Below, one piece after another: positions 10,202 to 19,211 of a DNA stretch of 41,755 nt. The position numbers and the translations under genes are program-made. The notes under the pieces were generated by a model, which was not told the origin of the DNA, made no database searches, and worked only from the letters and a program-made list of their open reading frames with translations. Origin of the DNA: Olsenella urininfantis (GTDB lineage Bacteria; Actinomycetota; Coriobacteriia; Coriobacteriales; Atopobiaceae); contig NZ_LT732540.1 of NCBI RefSeq assembly GCF_900155635.1, positions 738,491 through 780,245 of the forward strand. The letters are read 5' to 3'. Numbering within the stretch: the first letter of the stretch is position 1; every line of letters starts with the position of its first letter.

Positions 10202-11344
10202 GTGGCAGAAGGTCAAGACTATTACGAGCTTCTTGGAGTTGCGCGGGACGCCGACGCCAAGACCATCAAGAGGGCGTTTCTCAAGAAAGCGCGCAGCCTT
10301 CACCCCGACGTCAACAAGGACGAGGACGCAGAGGAGCGCTTCAAGGAGGTCAACGAGGCGTACTCGGTCCTCTCGGACGAGCGCAGGCGCGCCAACTACG
10401 ACCGCTACGGAAACCCTGACGGGCCCGGCGGCTTTGGCTCCGACTACGTAGACATGTCGGACATCTTCGGCGGGGGCTTTGGGATAAACGATATATTCGA
10501 CTCCTTCTTCGGCGGCGGCATGGGTGGAGGTGCCACCCGAGCCGCGCGCACGCGCGGCCGCGACATGGGCATGACCCTGCAGCTCACGCTCGAAGAGGCT
10601 GCCGCAGGCTGCAAGAAGACCGTCTCCTACGAGCGGCTCGCCCCCTGTGACGACTGTGGCGGCTCTGGGGTTGCCGAGGGCGGGCACGAGACCACCTGTT
10701 CGCGCTGCGGCGGCACGGGCCGCGTCGTCGAGGTGCAGAGGACCATATTCGGCCAGCGGCAGACGCAGTCCGTCTGCCCCGACTGCGGGGGGACGGGCAA
10801 GGTCGTGGACAGGCCCTGCGAGACCTGCGCCGGCCAAGGCAGGACCCCCTCGCGCGAGACCGTTGAGATAGAGGTGCCGGCGGGCGTCCGCTCCGGTCAG
10901 ACCATCAGCATCAAGGACAAGGGCGAGGCCGGAGTCCGCGGAGACGTCTCGGGCAGCCTTGTCGTTCGCATAGACGTTGCTCCGCACGGCTTCTTCGAGC
11001 GCGAGGGGGACGACCTCGTCTGCAAGCTCGAGGTGGACGCCCTGCAGGCGATGGTGGGGACCACGCTCGAGATCGACGGCATCCTGGAGGGCGAGAAGGT
11101 CAAGGTCAGCGTTCCCGCGGGCTGCCAGTATGCGGACCAGCTTCGAGTGGAGGGCAAGGGCATGCCCAGGCGCGGCATGAGATCACGCGGCAGCCTCGTT
11201 GCGCTCGTGCAGGTGAACACCCCCAGGGACCTCACCGGCGATCAGCTTGAGACCATCGAGTCCCTTGTCAGGGAGCGCGAGGGCAGGCGTGAGGGCGCCG
11301 CGTCGGGGAAGGCGGGCCGCCACCGCCGCGGGAAGGGCAAGTAG
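10202..11344 (+). CDS. dnaJ: Chaperone protein DnaJ
   Basis: DnaJ delivers unfolded clients to DnaK and stimulates its ATPase. The 380-residue product is complete: J domain with HPD at 34-36, Gly/Phe region (DIFGGGFGINDIFDSFFGGGMGGG), zinc domain with four CxxCxGxG repeats (about 149-214), two substrate-binding beta domains and a basic C-terminal tail. I start at GTG 10202, 10 nt after GGGAG; TTG at 10193 is too close to that site. hrcA, grpE and dnaK, which often stand before dnaJ in Gram-positives, are not here: the gene in front is the membrane-anchored paralogue. The stop TAG shares a base with the mtaB start. Confidence 0.95.
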   Translation: MAEGQDYYELLGVARDADAKTIKRAFLKKARSLHPDVNKDEDAEERFKEVNEAYSVLSDERRRANYDRYGNPDGPGGFGSDYVDMSDIFGGGFGINDIFDSFFGGGMGGGATRAARTRGRDMGMTLQLTLEEAAAGCKKTVSYERLAPCDDCGGSGVAEGGHETTCSRCGGTGRVVEVQRTIFGQRQTQSVCPDCGGTGKVVDRPCETCAGQGRTPSRETVEIEVPAGVRSGQTISIKDKGEAGVRGDVSGSLVVRIDVAPHGFFEREGDDLVCKLEVDALQAMVGTTLEIDGILEGEKVKVSVPAGCQYADQLRVEGKGMPRRGMRSRGSLVALVQVNTPRDLTGDQLETIESLVREREGRREGAASGKAGRHRRGKGK

Positions 11345-12594
11345 TGGGTGCGGCCGTCGCCTTCGTCAACCTGGGGTGCAGGGTCAACCGCGTTGAGATC
11401 GACCTCATCGCCAGCGAGCTCCTGCGCGCCGGTTGCCGGCGCGTGGAACCCGGCGAGGCGGACGCCATCGTCGTCAACAGCTGTGCCGTGACGGGGGAGG
11501 CGGAGGCGAAGACGCGCAAGCTGCTGCGCCACATGTCCAGCCTTCCCCATGCCCCCCTCGTCTGCGCCACGGGCTGCGTCGTCAGCCTCTTTGCCGACGA
11601 GCTCAGGGACATCGCGCCCAATGTCCTGGTCGAGCCGCAGAAGTCCAGGGTCGCCCGCCTCGTCTTGGACGAGCTGGGGGTGCACGAGGGTGCCGTGGAC
11701 GATTCGGGTCAGCTCGTGCTTACGCCAACCGCCACCGGAAGGTGCCGTCCTGGCATCAAGATCCAGGACGGCTGCGACAACCGCTGCAGCTACTGCATAG
11801 TCTGGAAGGCCCGAGGACCCGCTCGTTCCCTTGCCGCTGACAAGGTTGTCGAGAGCGTGAGGGAGGCCGCTGCCGCGGGAGGTCGCGAGGTGGTGCTTAC
11901 GGGCATCAACCTGGGAAGCTATCGCTCCGATGACCTTTGCCTCCCTGACCTGCTCGAGCTTCTCATGGGCGAGACCGAGGTGGGCCGCGTGCGCCTGGGT
12001 TCCATCGAGCCCCCGGACGTCACGCAGGCCCTGCTCGAAGTCATGGCGCGCCACGAGGAGCGCATCGCGCCCTTCCTGCACGTCTGCCTGCAGTCTGGCT
12101 GCGACAGCACCCTGGCCCGCATGGGAAGGGTCTACGACAGCCGCCAGTACCGGAAGATCGTCTCCGCCGCGCGCAAGGCCCTTCCTCGCCTCGCGCTGGG
12201 GACCGACCTCATCGTGGGCTTTCCCGGCGAGACGGACGAGGAGTTCGAGCGGGGCCTCGCCTTCTGCCGGGACATGCGCTTCGCAAAGATGCACGTCTTT
12301 CGCTACTCGAAGCGTCCTGGCACCCCCGCGGCAAAGGCCCCTGACCAGGTCCCGCCGCAGCTGATGGCCGAAAGAAGCCGACGGCTTCGCTCCCTCGCGC
12401 GCGAGATGCGCCATGCCAGCGCCCTCGAGTGCGTGGGGCGCAGGGAGCTTGCCCTGGTGCAGGGGGGCGGTCGTGGCGTGACGGGCGGCCTCTTCGACGT
12501 GGCCCTTGACCCCTCCCTTGCCGTGGACACGCTCGTGCACGTCACGCCAACGAGCGTGCTCGAGGACGGGACACTCGTGGCGCTGAGGGCATAA
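11344..12594 (+). CDS. mtaB: tRNA t6A37 methylthiotransferase MtaB
   Basis: MtaB inserts a methylthio group at C2 of t6A37 in tRNAs that read ANN codons, using two 4Fe-4S clusters. The 416-residue protein has the N-terminal UPF0004 domain with cysteines in VNLGCRVN, VVNSCAVT and ATGCVV, the radical SAM motif CDNRCSYC (Cys 144, 148 and 151), and a short TRAM-like tail. VNLGCRVN is typical of MtaB rather than MiaB (which has TFGCQMN) or RimO (TLGCAKN). The GTG start shares one base with the dnaJ stop codon. The location between dnaJ and phoH is a common one for this gene. Confidence 0.92.
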   Translation: MGAAVAFVNLGCRVNRVEIDLIASELLRAGCRRVEPGEADAIVVNSCAVTGEAEAKTRKLLRHMSSLPHAPLVCATGCVVSLFADELRDIAPNVLVEPQKSRVARLVLDELGVHEGAVDDSGQLVLTPTATGRCRPGIKIQDGCDNRCSYCIVWKARGPARSLAADKVVESVREAAAAGGREVVLTGINLGSYRSDDLCLPDLLELLMGETEVGRVRLGSIEPPDVTQALLEVMARHEERIAPFLHVCLQSGCDSTLARMGRVYDSRQYRKIVSAARKALPRLALGTDLIVGFPGETDEEFERGLAFCRDMRFAKMHVFRYSKRPGTPAAKAPDQVPPQLMAERSRRLRSLAREMRHASALECVGRRELALVQGGGRGVTGGLFDVALDPSLAVDTLVHVTPTSVLEDGTLVALRA

Positions 12595-12666
12595 ACCACC
12601 CGCCTGGGCCGCTATGATGGCTCTATGCGGTGCAGGAAGGAATGTCGAAGGGACGATTTCGCACAG

Positions 12667-13635
12667 ATGAACCCAACCCAGCTGCGGCTCACCATACCGG
12701 ACTCCATTGACCCGATCCTGCTCATGGGGCCCGCTGACTCCCTGCTCAGGCGCGTCGAGTCGGCCTTTTCCGCCCTGGTGTCCGTCCGCGGCAACCAGCT
12801 CACCCTCATCGGCCCCACGGATGAGGTCGAGCAGCTCACCGCGATCTTCTCTCGCCTGATACGGATGGTGGAGGCGGGGGAGAGCCCCAGCATGGCGGAT
12901 GTGGACCTTCTCTTGGGGCAGGTCGCGCGGCCTCCCCATGAGCTTCAGAGCTTCTCCGATGACATCCTGCTCACCTATCGCGGTCGTGCAATTCGCCCGA
13001 AGACCGCAGGCCAGCTGCGCTACATAGAGTCGATCCGCCAGAGCACCGTGACCTTTGGCCTGGGACCTGCCGGCACTGGCAAGACATACCTGGCGATGGC
13101 CATGGCGGTTGCCGCCCTGAAGCGCCATGAGGTTGGCCGCATCGTGCTGGCGCGACCCGTGGTGGAGGCGGGGGAGTCGCTAGGATATCTGCCCGGCACC
13201 CTGCAGGAGAAGCTCGACCCCTACGTGAGACCACTCTACGACGCGCTCTTCGACATGACGGACATGGAGAGGGGAAACGCCCTCATCGAGCAGGGCATCA
13301 TTGAGATAGCCCCCCTTGCGTTCATGCGCGGTCGCACCATGAACGACTCCTTCGTCATACTCGACGAGGCCCAGAACACAACTCCCGACCAGATGAAGAT
13401 GTTCCTGACGCGCCTGGGGTTCAACTCAAAGTTCGTCGTTACCGGGGATGTCACCCAGCGCGACCTCCTTGGAGCGAACGGCCTCGACTCCGCTCGCGAG
13501 GTGCTCGAGGGCATGGATGACATCTCCTTCGTGGATCTCGGGCGCGCGGACATCGTGCGCCATAGCCTGGTCGCAAGGATCGTGGACGCCTACGAGGCGC
13601 GCTCGCGCCGTGGCAGAGGGGAAGGTGCGTCCTGA
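12667..13635 (+). CDS. phoH: PhoH-like ATPase
   Basis: PhoH family proteins are cytoplasmic ATPases of the helicase superfamily with a proposed role in RNA handling; the gene is next to ybeY in many bacteria. The 322-residue product has an N-terminal KH-like region, Walker [12 protein letters not shown] at about 132, [20 protein letters not shown], and Walker [10 protein letters not shown] at about 229 followed by MKMFLTRLG and [11 protein letters not shown] place the start at ATG 12667, where conserved sequence begins; ATG 12625 is in frame but sits at the expected transcription start of a -10-like TATGAT at 12613-12618. The stop overlaps ybeY as TGATG. Confidence 0.92.
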   Translation: MNPTQLRLTIPDSIDPILLMGPADSLLRRVESAFSALVSVRGNQLTLIGPTDEVEQLTAIFSRLIRMVEAGESPSMADVDLLLGQVARPPHELQSFSDDILLTYRGRAIRPKTAGQLRYIESIRQSTVTFGLGPAGTGKTYLAMAMAVAALKRHEVGRIVLARPVVEAGESLGYLPGTLQEKLDPYVRPLYDALFDMTDMERGNALIEQGIIEIAPLAFMRGRTMNDSFVILDEAQNTTPDQMKMFLTRLGFNSKFVVTGDVTQRDLLGANGLDSAREVLEGMDDISFVDLGRADIVRHSLVARIVDAYEARSRRGRGEGAS

Positions 13636-14147
13636 TGGCGCGTGGGGATTACGACCTCCATATGGAGGGGGGCGTCAGCTGCCCGCTCGGCGAGGAGGAG
13701 CTCTTTGCCGTCATGGACCTGGTGCTGCATGAGGAGGGAGTCTCGCGTCCCTGCATGGTCTCCCTCAGCGTGGTCTCGGACGACAGGATGCGCGAGCTCA
13801 ACGGCGAATGGAGGGGCCAGGACCGCTGCACGGACGTCCTGAGCCTTGAGTGCGAGAGGCCCGATGACCCCGACCTTGCGCCAGGGGAGCCGTGCGAGCT
13901 GGGAGACGTCGTCCTTGCGCCAGCCTACATCGCGCGACAGGCCGAGGGATTTGGGACCACGCCCGCCGACGAGTGCCGCCTGCTACTGGTGCACGGCATG
14001 CTGCACCTGCTGGGGTACGACCACCTCGAGGAGGCCGAGGCACAGCTCATGGAGGGACGCGAGGACGAGCTCTTGGCCCTTTTGGGAACGGACCATGCCC
14101 TTGATCACGTGACGCTGACAAGGCATCGGGAGGGTGAGGGCGCTTGA
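13635..14147 (+). CDS. ybeY: Endoribonuclease YbeY
   Basis: YbeY is a zinc-dependent endoribonuclease needed for 16S rRNA 3'-end maturation and ribosome quality control. The 170-residue protein has the signature HGMLHLLGYDH at 120-130, whose three histidines bind the metal, and upstream RMRELNGEWRGQDRCTDVLSLE and LGDVVLAPAYIARQA, which are both conserved. The ATG overlaps the phoH stop and the TGA overlaps the dgkA start, so phoH, ybeY and dgkA are probably translated in series. Length is normal, with a slightly extended C-terminus. Confidence 0.95.
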   Translation: MARGDYDLHMEGGVSCPLGEEELFAVMDLVLHEEGVSRPCMVSLSVVSDDRMRELNGEWRGQDRCTDVLSLECERPDDPDLAPGEPCELGDVVLAPAYIARQAEGFGTTPADECRLLLVHGMLHLLGYDHLEEAEAQLMEGREDELLALLGTDHALDHVTLTRHREGEGA

Positions 14148-14521
14148 TACCCGGTAAGCGCCCGAGCCATCCCAGCTTCAAGCGCAGCTTCCTCTTCGCC
14201 ATCCAGGGATTTGTGGGTGCCCTTCGTCAGGAGCGCAACATCAAGGTCATGCTTGCGGCGGCCCTCCTCGCCGTGGCCTTGGGCCTCGTGCTGCACGTCG
14301 ACCTTCTGAGCTGGGCCGTCATTCTGCTGTGCTGTGCCGGCGTCATTGCCGCCGAACTTTTCAACACTGCCGTCGAGACCGTGGTAGACCTCGTCTCTCC
14401 GGAGTTCCATCCGCTTGCGGGCCGCGCGAAGGACATTGCCGCCGCGGCCGTATGGGTCCTGAGCGTCTTTGCTGCGCTGGTGGGCCTTCTGGTATACGCA
14501 AACGCCCTGCTTGCCCCCTAG
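14144..14521 (+). CDS. dgkA: Diacylglycerol/undecaprenol kinase (DgkA family)
   Basis: This 125-residue integral membrane kinase phosphorylates a lipid alcohol; in Gram-positive bacteria the substrate is mainly undecaprenol, which recycles the cell-wall lipid carrier. Three hydrophobic segments are visible (about 44-58, 63-78 and 105-122). The active-site pattern AAELFNTAVETVVDL and the RAKDIAAAAV motif match the family. It starts with TTG at 14144, overlapping the ybeY stop, with a purine-rich GGGAGGGTGAGG just upstream. Substrate choice between diacylglycerol and undecaprenol cannot be settled from the sequence, but the ybeY-dgkA-era setting is that of the Gram-positive undecaprenol kinases. 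Confidence 0.92.
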   Translation: MIPGKRPSHPSFKRSFLFAIQGFVGALRQERNIKVMLAAALLAVALGLVLHVDLLSWAVILLCCAGVIAAELFNTAVETVVDLVSPEFHPLAGRAKDIAAAAVWVLSVFAALVGLLVYANALLAP

Positions 14522-14560
14522 GAACAAGCGAGCTTAGGCTCACGCTCGAAGGAGAAGGAA

Positions 14561-15484
14561 ATGATGCAGAGCCCAGACAGCAAGACCCGGCCTTTTCGCA
14601 GCGGCTTCGTTGCCCTTGTGGGCAGGCCGAACGTGGGGAAGTCGACCTTGCTTAACGCCTGCTACGGCGGGAAGATCGCCATCACCAGCCCCGTTGCTCA
14701 GACTACCCGCAGGCGCATGCGCGCAGTGGTGAACACCCCCGGCTCCCAGCTGGTCATCGTGGACACGCCAGGCCTGCACAAGCCCAAGGACGCCTTGGGA
14801 AAGGAGCTCAACAAGGCCGCCCTGGGCGAGCTTGCTGACGTGGACGTAGTGGCCCTTCTCATAGACGCTACCATGCCCGTGGGCAGGGGGGACGAGTGGG
14901 TCGCAAAGCACGTTGCCGCATCACGCGCCCCCTTCAAGCTCTTGGTCGTCACCAAGGCCGACAAGGCGACGAGCGAGCAGGTGGGCGCCCAGCTCGACGC
15001 GGCCCGCGCGCTGGCCCCCTTCGATGACGCCCTGGTGGTTTCCGCCCGCGAGGGCTTCAACGTGGACTCGTTCCTGAGCCTGGTCTCCCAGCACCTCCCC
15101 GAAGGCCCGAGGTGGTTTCCCGAGGACATGGACGTGGACATGGAGGACGAGGAGCTCGTTGCGGAGTTCATCCGCGAGAAGGTGCTGCTCAACCTCAGGC
15201 AGGAGGTGCCCCATTCCGTGGGCGTGATCTGCGATGACGTGGAGTGGGCAAAGGACGGGCATGCCTCCATCAGCGCAACCATCGTCGTCGAGCGCGAGGG
15301 GCAGAAGGGAATAGTCATAGGGCACAAGGGTGCCATGATCAAGAAGATCGGCATGGAAGCCCGTCGTGACGTGGAAAGGCTCCTGGACGCCCCCTGCTTC
15401 CTGGACCTCCAGGTGCGCGTAAGGCCGCTCTGGAGACGGGACCAGAACGAGATCCGCCGCATGGGCCTCGAGGCGGAGGGCTAG
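14561..15484 (+). CDS. era: GTPase Era
   Basis: Era is an essential GTPase that binds the 3' end of 16S rRNA during 30S maturation. The 307-residue protein has G1 GRPNVGKST at 21-29, the TTRRR switch, DTPG (G3), TKAD (G4) and a C-terminal KH domain with VIGHKGAMIKKIG at about 252. AAGGAG lies 6 nt before the first of two adjacent ATG codons at 14561. Its setting after ybeY and before recO is typical; YbeY and Era act on the same rRNA end. Confidence 0.97.
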   Translation: MMQSPDSKTRPFRSGFVALVGRPNVGKSTLLNACYGGKIAITSPVAQTTRRRMRAVVNTPGSQLVIVDTPGLHKPKDALGKELNKAALGELADVDVVALLIDATMPVGRGDEWVAKHVAASRAPFKLLVVTKADKATSEQVGAQLDAARALAPFDDALVVSAREGFNVDSFLSLVSQHLPEGPRWFPEDMDVDMEDEELVAEFIREKVLLNLRQEVPHSVGVICDDVEWAKDGHASISATIVVEREGQKGIVIGHKGAMIKKIGMEARRDVERLLDAPCFLDLQVRVRPLWRRDQNEIRRMGLEAEG

Positions 15485-15485
15485 G

Positions 15486-16238
15486 GTGCCCCAGCGCACG
15501 CGGCACCTGCGCTGCGTGGTGCTCGACCGCACCAAGCTCGCGGAACAGGACCTCATCCTGACCATGCTCTCCTCGGAGGGCGAGGAGGTTCGCGCCGTGG
15601 CGAAGGGGGCCCGAAAGCCTGGCGGCAGGCTGGCGTCGCGCTCCGAGCTTTTCTGCGAGAGCGACCTCTTGCTGGCGAAGGGCCGCGGGAGCCTTGAGAT
15701 CGTCTCGGAGGCAAGCATCGTCGAGCCGCATGCGGGCCTGAGGGGAGACCTGGCCCGGGTAAGCGCGGCGAGCGCGGTGTGCGAGGTGACCCGCCTGTGC
15801 TCCTTCCAGGACGTGAGGGACCCCTACCTCTATCCCATCTGCACCCGCGCGCTTGCCGCCTGCGAGGAGGCGCGCGGGCAGGAGCAGTTGGACCTCGTCG
15901 TTGCTGCCTATGCCTTCAAGCTGCTCGCTCACGGTGGGTGGCGGCCCGAGCTCGGCTTCTGCACGTCTTGCGGAGACGCGCGGGTCTCGCGCTTCTCGTC
16001 CTTTGCGGGAGGAGCGCTGTGCGCCAGCTGCGCCAAGGATGTGCCCGGCGCCCAGGAGCTCAGCGCCAGCGAGTTCTCTTGGCTCAGGGCGCTCATCGGC
16101 TGCACCTTCGACCAGCTCCTTGAAGGTGACGTGCCGAGCCTTGAGCTGTCAACCCTGCTGGTCTCCCTTGCCCACTCCTGGGCGACCACCCAGACGGACG
16201 CGCGGCTTCGATCCCTCGAGTTCCTTCTCAGCGTGTGA
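15486..16238 (+). CDS. recO: DNA repair protein RecO
   Basis: RecO works with RecR in the RecFOR pathway to load RecA on SSB-coated single-stranded DNA. The 250-residue protein has the N-terminal OB fold (RCVVLDRTKLAEQDLILTMLSSEGEEVRAVAKGARKPGG) and a helical C-terminal part with a four-cysteine zinc site (Cys 159, 162, 179 and 182), as in Gram-positive and Deinococcus RecO. GTG at 15486 lies 1 nt after the era stop, with GGAGGG 5 nt upstream. It ends the lepA-to-recO run. Confidence 0.93.
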   Translation: MPQRTRHLRCVVLDRTKLAEQDLILTMLSSEGEEVRAVAKGARKPGGRLASRSELFCESDLLLAKGRGSLEIVSEASIVEPHAGLRGDLARVSAASAVCEVTRLCSFQDVRDPYLYPICTRALAACEEARGQEQLDLVVAAYAFKLLAHGGWRPELGFCTSCGDARVSRFSSFAGGALCASCAKDVPGAQELSASEFSWLRALIGCTFDQLLEGDVPSLELSTLLVSLAHSWATTQTDARLRSLEFLLSV

Positions 16239-16390
16239 GCTTGTGTGCATGCTGCGGGGGCACGCCTCTTGTGGCGTGACGACGAACGGCGTGCTATCCT
16301 AGCTGAGTCATTACCCCGTACTTGGCGGTGCGCCATTGCCAGACGCCCATCCCAGTTCGGGGCGAATCTATGTCGAAAGGTGGTTTTACC

Positions 16391-16669
16391 ATGGCAGTTT
16401 CCAAGGAGCGCAAGGCAGAGCTCATCGCCGAGTTCGGCAAGGACGCTAACGACTCCGGCTCCGCGCCCGTGCAGGTCGCCCTCCTCACCGAGCGCATCAG
16501 GGGCCTGACCGAGCACATGAAGTCCCACAAGAAGGACTTCCACACCCGTCGCGGCCTCCTCATGCTCGTCGGCCAGCGTCGTCGCCTCCTCTCTTACATC
16601 AAGCAGCAGGACGTCGAGGCCTACCGCACCCTGATCAAGAGCCTGGGCATCCGCGACAACATCCAGTAA
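16391..16669 (+). CDS. rpsO: 30S ribosomal protein S15
   Basis: S15 is a primary 16S rRNA-binding protein that nucleates the 30S platform. The 92-residue sequence has the conserved [36 protein letters not shown] and [10 protein letters not shown]. The start at ATG 16391 is set by AAAGGTGG 7 nt upstream; an upstream in-frame ATG at 16322 would add 23 residues. A -10-like TATCCT is at 16295-16300, giving a leader of about 85 nt in which S15 autoregulation could act, though I cannot identify its binding fold. pnp follows after a hairpin, as in many bacteria. Confidence 0.97.
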   Translation: MAVSKERKAELIAEFGKDANDSGSAPVQVALLTERIRGLTEHMKSHKKDFHTRRGLLMLVGQRRRLLSYIKQQDVEAYRTLIKSLGIRDNIQ

Positions 16670-16687
16670 GTCACAGCGTGTCATGAG

Positions 16688-16717
16688 GGGAGCGCCTGAG
16701 GGCGCTCCCTTGCATTT
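16688..16717 (+). terminator. Hairpin terminator/attenuator between rpsO and pnp
   Basis: A perfect 9-bp stem, GGGAGCGCC at 16688-16696 with GGCGCTCCC at 16701-16709 and a TGAG loop, is followed by the T-rich TTGCATTT. The T-run is interrupted, so read-through into pnp is likely. A terminator at this spot between rpsO and pnp is known in other bacteria. Confidence 0.75.
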
Positions 16718-16761
16718 GCGGCCCGCCTGCAAAGGGGCAGGCGGAGATAAGAGGAAAAGAA

Positions 16762-18975
16762 ATGACAAAGGTTACGCACGAGTTCGACCTCTACGGCAAG
16801 CACTACGCCCTCAGCTCGGGCGAGCTCGCGAAGCAGGCAACGGGGGAGTGCCTCGTCTCCTGCGGCGACTCCACGGTAAACGTCACCGTGGTGGTCTCCA
16901 AGGAGCGCAAGAACTACGACTTCTTCCCCCTGACGGTGGACTTCATCGAGAAGATGTACGCCGTGGGCCGCATTCCCGGCGGCTATCTCAAGCGCGAGGC
17001 AAGGCCATCCGAGAAGGCCACCCTCACCGCCCGCATGATCGACCGCCCCATACGCCCCTCCTTCCCGAGTGGATTCCGCAACGAGGTCCAGATCGTGGCA
17101 ATGCCTCTGGTGGCAGACCAGGTCAACTCCGTTGACACCATCTCCATCATGGGCGCCTCCTGCGCCCTCTCCGTGGGCGGCGTTCCCTTCGAGGGCCCTC
17201 TTGCCTGCGTGAGGATCGCCCGCAACCCCGAGACGGGCGAGTTCATAGTGAACCCCACCTACGAGGAGCGCGACACCTCCGACCTCGACCTCGAGCTGGC
17301 GGGCTCTGCCACCTTCATCTCCATGCTGGAGGCTGGCGCCAAGGAGATCTCTGAGGAGGACATGCTTGCCGCCATGGCCTTTGGTCAGGAGGCCATCGCT
17401 GCCTTCTGCGAGCAGGAGAAGGCCTTCATCGCCAAGTACGAGGAGGCCAACGGCGCGATCGCCCAGCGCGAGTACATCCTCGACGAGCCCGTCGCCGCAG
17501 TGCATGACCGCGTGTTTGCCCACTATGCCGAGATGGAGGCCGCCCTCAAGGACGCCGACAAGCTCTCGCGCATCGGCAAGGTCGAGGCGCTCAAGGACTC
17601 CATCCGCGACGAGTTCACGGACGAGGAGCGCGCCCAGTGGGAGCGCGAGATCCCCGTGGAGCTCAAGGGCCTCGAGAAGCATGCCATGCGCAAGATGGTC
17701 GTCGAGTGCGGCGAGCGCGTGGACGGCCGCGCGGCCGACGAGATCCGTCCCCTGATGGTCAAGCCCGACTACCTGCCCCTGGTCCATGGCTCCGGCCTCT
17801 TCCAGCGCGGGCAGACCCAGGTTCTCTCCGTCGCCACCCTGGGCATGCTGAACGAGTGGCAGCGTCTTGACACCATCGAGCCCGTCGATGGCAAGCGCTA
17901 CATCCACCACTACAACTTCCCGCCCTTCTGCACCGGGGAGACCGGCCGCATGGGCAGCCCCAAGAGGCGTGAGATCGGCCACGGCAACCTCGCCGAGCGC
18001 GCCCTTCTGCCCGTCATTCCCAGCGAGGACGACTTCCCCTACACCATTCGCGTGGTCTCCGAGGTCATGGAGTCCAACGGCTCCTCCTCCATGGCATCCA
18101 CCTGCGGCTCCACCTTGGCCCTGATGGACGCGGGCGTGCCCCTGGCCCGTCCCGTCTCTGGCGTTGCCATGGGTCTCATCCAGGAGGACGGAAAGACCGT
18201 GGTGCTCACGGACATCCAGGGTCTCGAGGACTTCCTCGGCGACATGGACTTCAAGGTCTGTGGCACCACCAAGGGCATCACCGCCATGCAGATGGACAAC
18301 AAGGCCACCGGCCTCACCCCAGAGATCCTGCGTCAGGCCCTGATGCAGGCTCACGAGGGCCGCATGTACATCCTCGACGCCATGCTCGAGCAGATCCCCG
18401 CCCCCCGTGAGGCGACCAAGGAAAGCGCGCCGCAGATCATCAGCCTTCAGATCCCCACCGACAAGATTCGCGACGTCATCGGCAGCGGTGGCAAGGTCAT
18501 CCGCGGCATCCAGGATGACACGGGCGCAACCATCGACATCCAGGAGGATGGCACCGTCTTCATCGCGGGCACCAACGGTGCGGGAGACGAGGCCGCGGAG
18601 CGCATCAGAGCCATCGTCAAGGTTCCCGAGGTGGGCGAAGAGTACAACGGCCGTGTCGTGGGAATCCAGCCCTTCGGAGCCTTTGTCGAGCTTCTTCCCG
18701 GCAAGGATGGCCTGCTGCACATCTCCCGCATGGCCAAGGGCCGCGTGGAGAAGGTGGAGGACGTCCTATCCATCGGCGACGAGGTCAAGGTCCAGGTTCT
18801 CGAGGTTGACGAGAAGGGCAAGATTAGCCTCGACCGCGTTGACAAGCCCGAGGCCCCCGCATCCTCCGGCAAGCCCCACGAGCGCGCGGGCGAGAGGCAG
18901 GGTCGCAACCCCCGTCGCCCCGGCGACAAGGGTAACGGCGGCGGTCGTCAGCCCCGTCGTCACCACGAGGGCTAA
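16762..18975 (+). CDS. pnp: Polyribonucleotide nucleotidyltransferase (PNPase)
   Basis: PNPase is a trimeric 3'-to-5' phosphorolytic exoribonuclease that degrades mRNA and can add 3' tails. The 737-residue protein has two RNase PH domains (the second with VLSVATLG and FPYTIRVVSEVMESNGSSSMA), the alpha-helical linker between, then KH (IGSGGKVIRGI at about 572) and S1 (GRVVGIQPFGAFVELLPGKDGLLHIS at about 634). The last 40 residues are rich in Gly, Arg and Asn and are likely a disordered RNA-binding tail. A good AGATAAGAGGAAAAG stretch precedes the ATG. A strong terminator follows. Confidence 0.97.
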   Translation: MTKVTHEFDLYGKHYALSSGELAKQATGECLVSCGDSTVNVTVVVSKERKNYDFFPLTVDFIEKMYAVGRIPGGYLKREARPSEKATLTARMIDRPIRPSFPSGFRNEVQIVAMPLVADQVNSVDTISIMGASCALSVGGVPFEGPLACVRIARNPETGEFIVNPTYEERDTSDLDLELAGSATFISMLEAGAKEISEEDMLAAMAFGQEAIAAFCEQEKAFIAKYEEANGAIAQREYILDEPVAAVHDRVFAHYAEMEAALKDADKLSRIGKVEALKDSIRDEFTDEERAQWEREIPVELKGLEKHAMRKMVVECGERVDGRAADEIRPLMVKPDYLPLVHGSGLFQRGQTQVLSVATLGMLNEWQRLDTIEPVDGKRYIHHYNFPPFCTGETGRMGSPKRREIGHGNLAERALLPVIPSEDDFPYTIRVVSEVMESNGSSSMASTCGSTLALMDAGVPLARPVSGVAMGLIQEDGKTVVLTDIQGLEDFLGDMDFKVCGTTKGITAMQMDNKATGLTPEILRQALMQAHEGRMYILDAMLEQIPAPREATKESAPQIISLQIPTDKIRDVIGSGGKVIRGIQDDTGATIDIQEDGTVFIAGTNGAGDEAAERIRAIVKVPEVGEEYNGRVVGIQPFGAFVELLPGKDGLLHISRMAKGRVEKVEDVLSIGDEVKVQVLEVDEKGKISLDRVDKPEAPASSGKPHERAGERQGRNPRRPGDKGNGGGRQPRRHHEG

Positions 18976-19004
18976 CAGACCCTCGCACGCCCAAGTCTGA
19001 CCAC

Positions 19005-19045
19005 AAGGCACCTGCGGGAGACCAAGTCCCGCAGGTGCCTTCTTT
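19005..19045 (+). terminator. Strong intrinsic terminator after pnp
   Basis: A perfect 15-bp stem pairs 19005-19019 with 19027-19041 around a 7-nt loop (19020-19026), followed by TCTTT to 19045. It begins 29 nt after the pnp stop codon. The 5' arm starts with AA and the 3' arm ends with TT, so it could also stop transcription in reverse. Confidence 0.9.
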
Positions 19046-19211
19046 GCTGTGGCTGTTGGAGGTGTTGCGGTTCGCATCGTTGCGCGCTCGGTGAGGCCTC
19101 GTTGCGGGTACTATAGGTACAATCATGCACTTGCAGCAAGCCTGTGACCGGTGCAGCGGCACCGTCTGATAACTGAATCTGCCTACCCGCAACGGAAGGA
19201 ACGCACACAGC

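Noticed and set aside
11242..13128. Minus-strand open frame of 628 codons opposite mtaB and phoH
   Set aside because: It spans two conserved plus-strand genes and their junction and resembles no protein family.
16681..18720. Very long minus-strand open frame (679 codons) opposite pnp
   Set aside because: It is antisense to an intact, fully recognisable PNPase, has low-complexity Leu/Gly/Val/His composition and no ribosome binding site. It arises from strong GC bias at codon position three.
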